From Acidimicrobiaceae bacterium (GTDB lineage Bacteria; Actinomycetota; Acidimicrobiia; Acidimicrobiales; RAAP-2), in the NCBI GenBank assembly GCA_003152015.1, contig PLZF01000078.1, positions 1-33,619 of the forward strand: 33,619 bases of DNA, written 5' to 3'. Both the position numbers and the translations under genes were made by a program. Positions 24,894-30,840 of this stretch are shown in pieces. How positions within the stretch are numbered: the stretch's first letter is position 1; each line of letters opens with the position of its first letter. The notes beneath the pieces were generated by a model, which was given only the letters and a program-made list of their open reading frames with translations, made no database searches and was not told the DNA's origin.

Positions 24894-25703
24894 TCCGGCG
24901 CGAACGCACCCGGCATTCAGGTCGATCAACAGCCACCGCGGCCGCTGCACGAGTGACCCCGAGTCTCGGCAGGCCGGCCACCACCGGGGCGACCACCACC
25001 AGGTTGGTGACCACAAGGATGGCCACCCAGGCCAGGTGGATCACCACCTGCGCGAGCTGAGCCAGGGCCACCATCACCATGAGGTTGGTGGCTATGGTCA
25101 CCACCAGGTCGGCTATGTCGGCCACCACCAGGTCGGCCACCACCAGGTCGGCCACCACCAGGTTGGCCAGGTCGGCGGCCAGGTTGGCCACCCCGTCACG
25201 CTGGCCACAACATCGGCCATCAGGGCCTTGGCCGACAAGTGGGACATGGGGTCACCCCGGGTCACCCTGGTTGCACTGTTGGCCACCACGGTGGTGGTGG
25301 CCAACCAGGCGACTCACACCCGACTCGGGAGGACCGAGGACCACTATGGCGAGAGCACGATGACTACGAGGGCGAAGATGAGGACGAGCAGGAGATCCCG
25401 CTCAAGCAGATTTGGTCATTGGTGGAGGAGTCCGGATGATCCCTTGGGTGCCGCCACTTCGAGGAAGGTCACGCTGAAAGATTAGGTCCGTGCTGATTCG
25501 GTAACCGGTACTACGGATGATCCAAGCCAACCCCCGGATACCCTCGGCCGTGTGAGCGCGTTCTACGCCAACGCCAAACAGGTCGAGCGGGGTGCCTGTT
25601 GGCGCATGGTCAGTCGGGACGATGGCTACCGGAAGGGTTTCACCGACCGGATGCCCTGAGCCCATTCGGTGGACTGGAGAACGTCCGCCAGATTCGACTT
25701 AGC

Positions 25704-25720
25704 GGGAGTTGTTGACTCCC
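25704..25720. promoter_or_regulatory. inverted repeat upstream of hicA (candidate autoregulatory operator)
   Basis: GGGAGT (25704-25709) and ACTCCC (25715-25720) form perfect 6-bp arms around TGTTG, ending 6 bases before the -10-like box of hicA. Toxin-antitoxin operons are commonly repressed by the antitoxin at such palindromes. Confidence 0.5.
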
Positions 25721-25726
25721 ATCTTC

Positions 25727-25732
25727 TACTCT
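25727..25732 (+). promoter_or_regulatory. -10-like TACTCT, leaderless start of hicA
   Basis: TACTCT (TANNNT) ends 6 bases before the hicA GTG, and no Shine-Dalgarno lies before that start, so transcription probably begins at the start codon. Confidence 0.5.
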
Positions 25733-25738
25733 TCGTGA

Positions 25739-25972
25739 GTGGCTCAGTTTCCAGCACTAACGGGAAATCAGCTTTACCGAATACTGCGGAAGGCCCCATT
25801 GGCCTACTCTGTATCCCGAAGGACAGGATCTCACACGACCTGGGAATCAGCCGCATATCCCACGCTTCACCTGGCGTTTCACGACAGACAGCAGCTGGCT
25901 CCGGGACTCGTTCGCAAGATTCTTGTAAAGGATGTCGGGCTGAGCGACGATGAGGCTTTGGCACTACTCTGA
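25739..25972 (+). CDS. hicA: HicA-type toxin (mRNA interferase)
   Basis: HicA toxins have a small dsRNA-binding-like fold and cut mRNA. The 77-residue product begins MAQFPALTGNQLYRIL, the HicA N-terminal pattern. It has the RTGSH motif carrying the conserved catalytic His, and the strand THLH-like segment ending HLAFHDRQQLAPG. It ends with VRKILVKDVGLSDDEALALL, matching the family's C-terminal helix. The GTG start lacks a ribosome-binding site but follows a -10-like box by 6 bases. The gene precedes hicB by 19 bases, forming a standard toxin-first HicAB operon inside the tRNA-Gly element. Confidence 0.85.
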   Translation: MAQFPALTGNQLYRILRKAPLAYSVSRRTGSHTTWESAAYPTLHLAFHDRQQLAPGLVRKILVKDVGLSDDEALALL

Positions 25973-25991
25973 GGAAAGGGAGCGACCATAA

Positions 25992-26306
25992 ATGAATATT
26001 GCGCTGGACTTTCACGTTGAAGCATCCGAAGGTGCCATTACTTGGTGGGTCGAATCAGAGGAGCTTCCGGGAGTGAATGCTGCCGCCGACGGCCTCGGTG
26101 AACTACGGGAAATTCTTGAGGATCTCCTCAGAGACCTCGGTAACGAGCGAGGCGAGGAAATTGTGGTCGTGTCGGAACGCCTGGCCGTTGACGTTGATGA
26201 GGACGCCGAAGCCGACGGCCAGCTTTTAACGGATGCAGACCGTCAGGGTGACGCACCGCTCACCCGACCAGCAACGCAGCCGCGACAGGTGTTGGTCTCG
26301 GTCTAG
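25992..26306 (+). CDS. hicB: HicB-family antitoxin
   Basis: HicB antitoxins have a partial RNase H-like N-terminal domain that binds HicA. The 104-residue product has the characteristic ITWWVESEELPGVNAAADG followed by LGELREILEDLLRDL, as in actinobacterial HicB-like proteins. The C-terminal half is acidic and Thr/Pro-rich with no clear DNA-binding domain, so repression may depend on another factor or on the complex. ATG 25992 follows GAGGAAAGGGAG with good spacing. It is the second gene of a three-gene run and ends 3 bases before the next start. Confidence 0.8.
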   Translation: MNIALDFHVEASEGAITWWVESEELPGVNAAADGLGELREILEDLLRDLGNERGEEIVVVSERLAVDVDEDAEADGQLLTDADRQGDAPLTRPATQPRQVLVSV

Positions 26307-26309
26307 CTG

Positions 26310-26747
26310 GTGGAACTCACAACCGCGATCCTGTGCGATTTCGCTCAGGTGCGAGAGGGGCTTCTATTTGTTTCATCCGGTGGGGTCACGCGGGTTTTCC
26401 ATAACCCAAAACTCGGATGGCCGAGGCCGTTAGGTCTCTTCTTGGCCCTTGCAATGGAGATCGGCCCAGACGAATTCGACAAGGTTCACGAGGTAAAAGT
26501 CCGGGTTACGCACCAGGGCGACGGATCTCTACTGAGTCAGTCGGTGGCGGGGTTCCAATCAGCACTACCCCCGGACCTGAACGCGGGTGAAACGCTCACG
26601 ACCCCTTTGGTAGTGCCGCTACGGGCCATGATCCCAGAGTTTGGCCCGTATGACGTGTTTGCTTCTGCGGACGGGTTCACTCCGCGGATTTTGACCGTAT
26701 ACGTCCTGCCGGTGCCCCCCCGGCATGCCAGCACCACCGTTCTTTGA
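26310..26747 (+). CDS. DUF6941-like small protein of unknown function
   Basis: The 145-residue product starts MELTTAILCDFAQVREGLLF and contains SSGGVTRVF, LFLALAMEI and VPLRAMIPEFGPYDVF. From memory this resembles the uncharacterised DUF6941 family, which shares the CDFAQVRE start and beta-rich body; a profile search is needed. No signal peptide or membrane segment is visible. It starts with GTG 3 bases after hicB and is probably translated by reinitiation. Near the 3' end a run of seven C (26715-26721) precedes the stop. With one C fewer the frame would continue as VPPGMPAPPFFDPPTIVP and end in a basic tail at 26841. The C-terminus may therefore be frameshifted. Confidence 0.6.
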   Translation: MELTTAILCDFAQVREGLLFVSSGGVTRVFHNPKLGWPRPLGLFLALAMEIGPDEFDKVHEVKVRVTHQGDGSLLSQSVAGFQSALPPDLNAGETLTTPLVVPLRAMIPEFGPYDVFASADGFTPRILTVYVLPVPPRHASTTVL

Positions 26748-26841
26748 TCCGCCTACGATTGTGCCAGCGTCAAGCGCGCCCCAACCGAACCGCGAGGAGA
26801 GACGGCGTCAGGAGCGTGAGGGTCGACACAAGAAGCCGTGA
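26725..26841 (+). other. 38-codon frame overlapping the DUF6941-like 3' end
   Basis: An ATG frame encodes MPAPPFFDPPTIVPASS, then a highly charged NREERRRQEREGRHKKP tail. It has no ribosome-binding site. It reads more naturally as the original C-terminus of the preceding gene displaced by a change in the C7 run at 26715-26721 than as a separate gene. Confidence 0.4.
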
Positions 26842-26854
26842 TCTTGGCTCGAAT

Positions 26855-26874
26855 TGATCACACTTTTGATCACA
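26855..26874. repeat. paired TGATCACA boxes near the right element end
   Basis: TGATCACA occurs at 26855-26862 and 26867-26874 (12-bp period), about 100 bases inside the right attachment repeat, mirroring the pair at 23313-23331. Confidence 0.5.
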
Positions 26875-26976
26875 GTTGGGTCTTAAAGACCCCCAGGAGC
26901 CACCGATTCCGGCCCGGATTGCCGGACTGGTTACGCCTAGACGGAACGCATTACCACTAGATGCACAGTCCTTTGC

Positions 26977-27040
26977 ACCTTGCCAAGGTTGGGGTCGCGG
27001 GTTCGAATCCCGTCGTCCGCTCCAAGGAAAGTCCAGGTCA
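26977..27040. repeat. attR-like direct repeat (displaced tRNA-Gly 3' half)
   Basis: This copy of the tRNA-Gly 3' half lacks the acceptor 5' strand and D arm, so it is not a tRNA gene. It matches 23197-23260 with one mismatch and marks the right end of the integrated element. Nothing further is recognisable between 27041 and the insertion sequence at 27292. Confidence 0.85.
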
Positions 27041-27291
27041 CGGTGGTGCGAGGGGTCGAAATCGGCCCCTCGTGACGCGTCTGAGGGCGGGATGTACCAC
27101 ATCCGCACCACAAGAAATCGGGTGATCCTCACATTCTCGATTCGGCGGATTATCACGAACCCCGTGGAATCCCGACAGTGCCGGTGATCGACCGCCGAGA
27201 TGGGTTCACGGTTGGTACTGCACCAGCTCAAGTACTCCCCTGGTGATCAGCGCGTCGAAGTGCCGTTGGACCTGCATGGCGATGGCCTGTG

Positions 27292-28617
27292 GGGGTGCAC
27301 AAACTCGATTGCACGTTCGGGGGCGTCGATTTCGATCGATGAGAGACCTGGTTTCGGAGTGATGCCGACCAGGAGGAGGCGGTTGGGTGACGCTGGCCGT
27401 CGGTGCGGCTTTGAGGCAGGTGCTCTGGCCCGACCTCCAGGGGTGATTGCGTTCGCCGGCGCCCCCAGTAGGAAGCCTGTGGGTTTCGACGGGGCGAGTT
27501 CGAGTGACTCAGGCGGCCCGTCGGTACTCGTGGATGAGGCCGCCGAGGACGTCACGACGTTCGACGTTGCCGAGTGGGTCGCCGGGGAGGATCGTTCGTG
27601 GTGTCTCGAGTCCGATGCCCCGATGGGGGCGAGCTGCGTTGTAGTGGTTCACGTAAGCGCGGGACGTGTGCTCCAGGTGGCGATGGGAGAAGATCAGCAG
27701 GTGATCGAGGCCATGGACACACCCAGCGTTCGGCAAATGCGTTCGCACGTGGAGCGCGCACCGGCGTGCGAACGCTCTCGATCCCCTCGGACCGAAGGAC
27801 CTCGTCGAAGGCAGCGGTGAACTTGGTATCACGATCTCTGATCAAGAAGCAGATAGTGCGTTTCGCCTCCTGCAGATCCCAGACGAGGTTCCGCGCCATT
27901 TGGGTCACCCATTGCCCGTTTGGATTCGTCGTGACACCAAGGTGGTGCACGACTCGGCGCCCGATCGAGATGACGAACAGGGCGTAGTGGCGCTGACCAT
28001 TCACGGAGTCGATGTGGAAGAAGTCGGTGGCCAGCATGCTGCTGGCCTGAGAGTGGAGGAATTCCGACCAGGTTGGTCCTTCCCTGCGGGGAGCGGGAGG
28101 GAGCCCGTGGTGACGAAGTATTTTGTGCACACATGTCGCGGACGCGGTCACGCCGAGCTTGCGCAACTCGCCTACGATCCGCAAGTAGCCCCACCGGGGA
28201 TTCTCCCGTGCCAGTCGACAGATCAGCTCGACGTGGCTGTCGGAAAGGGGGGACGCCCTGGTCCTCGATGCGGATAGCTCCAGCGCCTCCGGGCGATCTT
28301 GCGCTGCCAGGCGAGCACGGTCGTTGGGGTCACGCCGAGCGACGACCAGCGTTGGCGGGGGAGGAGGGCTCCGGCAAGGGCGAGGAACGTCCGATCGGCC
28401 CAGATGAACCGGGGACGTGGCCTATGCCGCTGCAGCACCGTGAGTTGATGACAGAGCACGATGATCTCGAGGTCCTTCTCGATGCCGCTGAGACGATGAA
28501 CGCCAAGCAGCTCGATGGTGCGACGGACCAGACGGCAGAGGAACGAGAGGGCCATGACGGGAGAGGTTCGCCGAGGCATCGATCCTGGTCAAGCTGGCGT
28601 TCGAGTTTGTGCACCCC
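27292..28617 (-). mobile_element. insertion sequence with 17-bp perfect inverted ends
   Basis: GGGGTGCACAAACTCGA at 27292-27308 is the exact reverse complement of 28601-28617, bounding a 1326-bp unit that contains one minus-strand DDE (rve-type) transposase gene. The flanking bases (GTG left, TCA right) show no target-site duplication, so the insertion may be old or the flanks rearranged. About 200 bases at the left end, after the transposase stop, are non-coding. Family assignment (IS3- or IS481-like) is not certain. Confidence 0.85.
27509..28579 (-). pseudogene. broken DDE (integrase-core) transposase
   Basis: Three consecutive frames together make one transposase. Frame A (28579-28223) has the N-terminal DNA-binding part (FLCRLVRRTIELLGVHRL, ending RRRWSYPHRGPGRPP). 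Frame B (28184-27552) holds RIVGELRKLGVTAS, the first catalytic Asp in ATDFFHID, the second in IRDRDTKFTAAFDEV and the Glu in ANAFAERWV. Frame C (27832-27509) has LDHLLIFSHRHLE, YVNHYNAARPHRGI and the terminal LGGLIHEYRRAA. A one-base loss in the G6 run at 28247-28252 (C6 on the coding strand) separates A from B. A deletion plus shift near 27710-27722, right after the catalytic Glu, separates B from C. Programmed frameshifting might explain the first break but not the second. Confidence 0.85.
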
Positions 28618-28668
28618 TCAGGTGAACGGGGCGGTTTGGTCGCACCTTGCCGGAGGACGGCACCAATG

Positions 28669-28707
28669 CCTTACGACAAGGTAAGGATATTCAGGTTGTG
28701 GTAAGGT
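28669..28707 (+). promoter_or_regulatory. vapBC-1 promoter and operator-like repeats
   Basis: CCTTAC (28669-28674) and GTAAGG (28681-28686) form an inverted repeat with a 6-base spacer, and GTAAGG recurs at 28701-28706. TAAGGT (28702-28707) fits TANNNT and ends 6 bases before the antitoxin ATG, so the operator and a leaderless -10 overlap, as expected for an autoregulated toxin-antitoxin operon. Confidence 0.5.
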
Positions 28708-28713
28708 AATCCC

Positions 28714-28962
28714 ATGCCCGCATCGACCGTGACGAGCAAGGGCCAGATCACGATTCCTGCCGAGGTGAGAAGGAGTCTCGGGCTCACGTCGGGATCTCGG
28801 GTGAACTTCGTACCTCTGGACAACGGGTCGTACGAGTTCGTTCCTGCGACAGGGACCGTGACCTCCCTGAAGGGGTCCGTTCCCGCTCCCAGCACACCCG
28901 TCACGCTGGAAGCGATGGACGAAGCCATCGCAGCGGGGGCGGTAGACGGGGAGCTCCCTTGA
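28714..28962 (+). CDS. vapB: AbrB/MazE-type (SpoVT-AbrB) antitoxin, VapB-like
   Basis: The 82-residue product has an N-terminal swapped-hairpin DNA-binding domain: STVTSKGQITIPAEVRRSLG followed by GSRVNFVPLDNGSYEFVP. The short C-terminal region (SLKGSVPAPSTPVTLEAMDE) should wrap the toxin. It overlaps the PIN toxin gene by 4 bases (TTGA), so the pair is translationally coupled. Antitoxins of this type neutralise the toxin and repress their own operon at repeats such as those at 28669-28706. Confidence 0.88.
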   Translation: MPASTVTSKGQITIPAEVRRSLGLTSGSRVNFVPLDNGSYEFVPATGTVTSLKGSVPAPSTPVTLEAMDEAIAAGAVDGELP

Positions 28963-29375
28963 TCGGACTCGATACCAACGTGCTGGTCCGCTATGTGACG
29001 CAAGACGACCCCGAACAGTCGCGGCACGCCACGGCGCTCATAGAGAGTTTCGACGAGGGCACCCCGGGATTCGTCAGCGTCGTCGTCCTGGTCGAGTTGC
29101 ACTGGGTACTGCGTCGGGCCTACAAGGTGAGTCGTGGTGACATCGCGATGGTGATCAGGAAGCTGCTTGACGCCCGAGAACTGATCGTGGCTGAAGCAGA
29201 CGCCGCCCGCCGGGCCCTTACGCGCCTGACTGATGACATCGACTTTTCCGACGCGCTGATTGGCGAGTTGGGCGCTCTGGCCGGGTGCTCCTACACGGCC
29301 ACGTTCGACCGTAGAGCGTTGGGACTCCCTGACATGAGGTCCATAACGGAAACCGGTGGCGAGGCGCCGCGCTGA
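28959..29375 (+). CDS. vapC: PIN-domain ribonuclease toxin, VapC-like
   Basis: VapC toxins are Mg-dependent RNases that cut tRNA or rRNA. The 138-residue product has the PIN acidic residues in order: Asp in GLDTNVLVRYVTQDDP near the N-terminus, Glu in VVLVELHWVLRR, Asp in DDIDFSDALIGELG and Asp in ATFDRRALGL. The TTG start overlaps the vapB stop, giving MIGLDTNVLVRY, the normal VapC beginning. Confidence 0.9.
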   Translation: MIGLDTNVLVRYVTQDDPEQSRHATALIESFDEGTPGFVSVVVLVELHWVLRRAYKVSRGDIAMVIRKLLDARELIVAEADAARRALTRLTDDIDFSDALIGELGALAGCSYTATFDRRALGLPDMRSITETGGEAPR

Positions 29376-29853
29376 AGTGCCTCGGTATTCGCTTTTGGCT
29401 ACTGCCACGGCCTGAACCCGACGACCCGGAGATTGCGCGGGACGTGGCGGTTGCCATTGAGGTCCCGGTGCATCTGGCTTCGATCCGGCGGCCCGCATCG
29501 AGCTCCTCGTGGGGGCAGTCGCCGCCCTCGGCGCCCGCCACGACGGGATGATCACGGCGACGTTGGCCATCCAAGACGACCTGCCCGAGTGGTTACGGGT
29601 TACGGCGCTCGGTGATGTGGCCGGCGATACGGCGTGTCGGCGGAAAGGTGCAGCCCGGGGCGTGGAGCGAAGGGGCGGCGGGTAGAGCGGGGATATGCAC
29701 GGCTGTTTGGTTCGCCGTCAGTCGTCCCACAGCTTTCGAGCGTGGGAGGTTCCCTCCTGATGGCCGCCAGGCCATCATTGGAGGGTTCGTCGCGGGTATC
29801 GGGCTGGGCTGACCTGTTGTCTGGGGATTATGTGTCCACGGGCGTGTCCGCGC
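29376..29853. other. 480-bp stretch without a supported gene
   Basis: No complete gene is seen. Two short plus-strand stretches in different frames look protein-like: FWLLPRPEPDDPEIARDVAV near 29415-29470 and AARIELLVGAVAALGARHDG near 29490-29550. They could be one frameshifted remnant, but neither is recognised. Directly repeated GTGTCC at 29832 and 29843 lies just before the second vapB promoter. Confidence 0.35.
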
Positions 29854-29859
29854 TATTCT
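29854..29859 (+). promoter_or_regulatory. -10-like TATTCT, leaderless start of the second vapB
   Basis: TATTCT (TANNNT) ends 6 bases before the ATG at 29866. No Shine-Dalgarno precedes the ATG. Confidence 0.5.
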
Positions 29860-29865
29860 TTACTT

Positions 29866-30159
29866 ATGGGAGAAAGTGTAAGAAATAGTGAGCCAAGTCC
29901 TACGGACCAGATTGGTCGGGCCGGCCGGAGAGCTGCTCGGCGGAGCACCCGAGTCAGTGCCAAGCACCAGGTAACCATTCCGGCCCCAGCGTTCGAAGGT
30001 GCTGGGTTGGCGGTGGGAGATCGTCTGAAGGCCAAACCAATGGGGGCCGGCAAGGTGCTGCTGGAGAGGGTTGAGAGCTCAGTGAGCTCCTATGCCGGTG
30101 TCCTGACCGGAGTTTGGGACGATGACGAGCTCGAGCGCTTGCGGAATGAATGGGACTGA
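29866..30159 (+). CDS. AbrB-type antitoxin, second VapB-like
   Basis: From ATG 29866 the product is 97 residues. A charged N-terminus (MGESVRNSEPSPTDQIGRAG) precedes an AbrB-type hairpin domain with STRVSAKHQVTIPAPAFEGA then GLAVGDRLKAKPMGAGKVLL. The C-terminus (SYAGVLTGVWDDDELERLRN) would bind the toxin. The frame is open 12 codons further upstream, but the -10-like box at 29854-29859 argues for this start. It overlaps the following PIN toxin gene by 10 bases. Confidence 0.8.
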   Translation: MGESVRNSEPSPTDQIGRAGRRAARRSTRVSAKHQVTIPAPAFEGAGLAVGDRLKAKPMGAGKVLLERVESSVSSYAGVLTGVWDDDELERLRNEWD

Positions 30160-30566
30160 TCGTCCTCGATGCCGGCGTGCTGATCGGAGTTCTCGACCGG
30201 AACGACGCCCATCACATTCCGGCCACCGACGCTCTTCGAACGGCAGAAGAGAACCTTGCCCATCTTGCCTTGCCGGTGTCAGCTTTGGCGGAGATCCTGG
30301 TCGGACCTTTCCGACGCGGTCCTGATGCCGCAGCGAGCGTCGACGGGCTACTTGCGGCCCTTACCATCGATCTTGTGGTGATCGATGGATCGGTGGCGCG
30401 AGAGGCTGCCTCTCTGCGAGCTGGGAGCGGTCTTCGACTGCCCGACGCCCTCGTAGTCGCAACGGCCATCGTGATTCGAGCTGATCGTCTCCTCACCACC
30501 GATGCCCGTTGGCCGGCAACAGTTGCAGCCCGTTTCCCTGGAACGATCGAGATCGTCGGTCAGTAA
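30150..30566 (+). CDS. PIN-domain ribonuclease toxin, second VapC-like
   Basis: The 138-residue product starts MGLIVLDAGVLIGVLDRNDA with the first PIN Asp. It has Glu in LPVSALAEILVGPFRRG, Asp in SGLRLPDALVVATAI and Asp in LLTTDARWPATV, the complete acidic set expected of an active VapC RNase. It is only distantly similar to the VapC-like protein at 28959-29375, so the two pairs are separate acquisitions and not a tandem duplication. Confidence 0.87.
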   Translation: MGLIVLDAGVLIGVLDRNDAHHIPATDALRTAEENLAHLALPVSALAEILVGPFRRGPDAAASVDGLLAALTIDLVVIDGSVAREAASLRAGSGLRLPDALVVATAIVIRADRLLTTDARWPATVAARFPGTIEIVGQ

Positions 30567-30597
30567 AGCGGCTTCGGAAATGAGTGGGGTGTATGCA

Positions 30598-30840
30598 TCA
30601 CCAAGAACGTCGAGTTCGCTCGTCGAACTGGCGCGATGGATAACCGGCAAGCTCTGCGTCGATCCGAGCGCCCATGTCGACGCCCTCAGCCAAGAGAGCG
30701 AGGTCGGCGATCGTCAGCGCCAGAGTGACGGGTACAAATCCGTTGGGTTCGCGAAGGTCGTGGACGATTCGTGGACGATTGGATTTCGTCCTTGACGATT
30801 CGGGATCAGCCGGCCTTGTGAATGGGATGAACTGCACCAA
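30598..30840 (-). CDS. possible small hypothetical protein downstream of the hydrolase
   Basis: An 80-codon frame starts TTG-GTG directly after the hydrolase stop on the same strand and encodes RPRIVHDLREPNGFVPVTL and ADLALLAEGVDMGARIDAEL. It has no ribosome-binding site and is not recognised. It may be a remnant or chance frame. Confidence 0.25.
   Translation of the reverse strand: MVQFIPFTRPADPESSRTKSNRPRIVHDLREPNGFVPVTLALTIADLALLAEGVDMGARIDAELAGYPSRQFDERTRRSW

Larger units (their letters stand above)
24767..25738. other. gene-poor stretch with 15-bp tandem repeats
   Basis: No gene is convincing in these 970 bases. Open frames exist on both strands, but they overlap and are made of low-complexity sequence. 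A 15-bp unit, GGTCGGCCACCACCA, is repeated at about 25116-25160 with degenerate copies on both sides (about 25096-25190). It reads as HHQVG, TTRSA or PPPGR on plus and ADLVV or WWWPT on minus. At 25239-25439 a plus frame ends in an acidic stretch and IPLKQIWSLVEESG, possibly the tail of a decayed gene. At 25552-25659 a 35-codon GTG frame ends YRKGFTDRMP and may be another remnant. Neither is recognised. Confidence 0.5.
23197..27040. mobile_element. 3.8-kb element integrated at tRNA-Gly
   Basis: The 3' half of the tRNA-Gly gene plus following bases (23197-23260) is repeated directly at 26977-27040, exactly 3780 bp away, with one mismatch in 64. This is the footprint of tyrosine-recombinase integration into a tRNA gene, with the intact tRNA on the left and the displaced 3' end on the right. 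Inside are a phospholipase C-like lipoprotein, iteron-like repeats, 15-bp tandem repeats, hicA-hicB and a DUF6941-like gene. The HicAB part looks less GC-rich than the flanks. No integrase, excisionase or replication gene is recognisable, so it is a minimal, satellite or decayed island. Confidence 0.8.

Noticed and set aside
25096..25190. CRISPR-like repeats
   Set aside because: The unit is a contiguous 15-bp tandem repeat with no unique spacers, and no cas genes are present.
26977..27025. Second tRNA-Gly gene
   Set aside because: Only the anticodon arm, T arm and 3' acceptor strand are present. There is no 5' acceptor strand or D arm, so it is an attachment-site duplicate.
26770..27231. Minus-strand frame of 153 codons over the right attachment repeat
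   Set aside because: It contains the same antisense-tRNA peptide and non-coding flank, and has no family features.
28247..28252. Programmed -1 frameshift as the sole explanation for the transposase break
   Set aside because: A second disruption with deletion near 27710-27722 also breaks the gene, so decay is the simpler reading.
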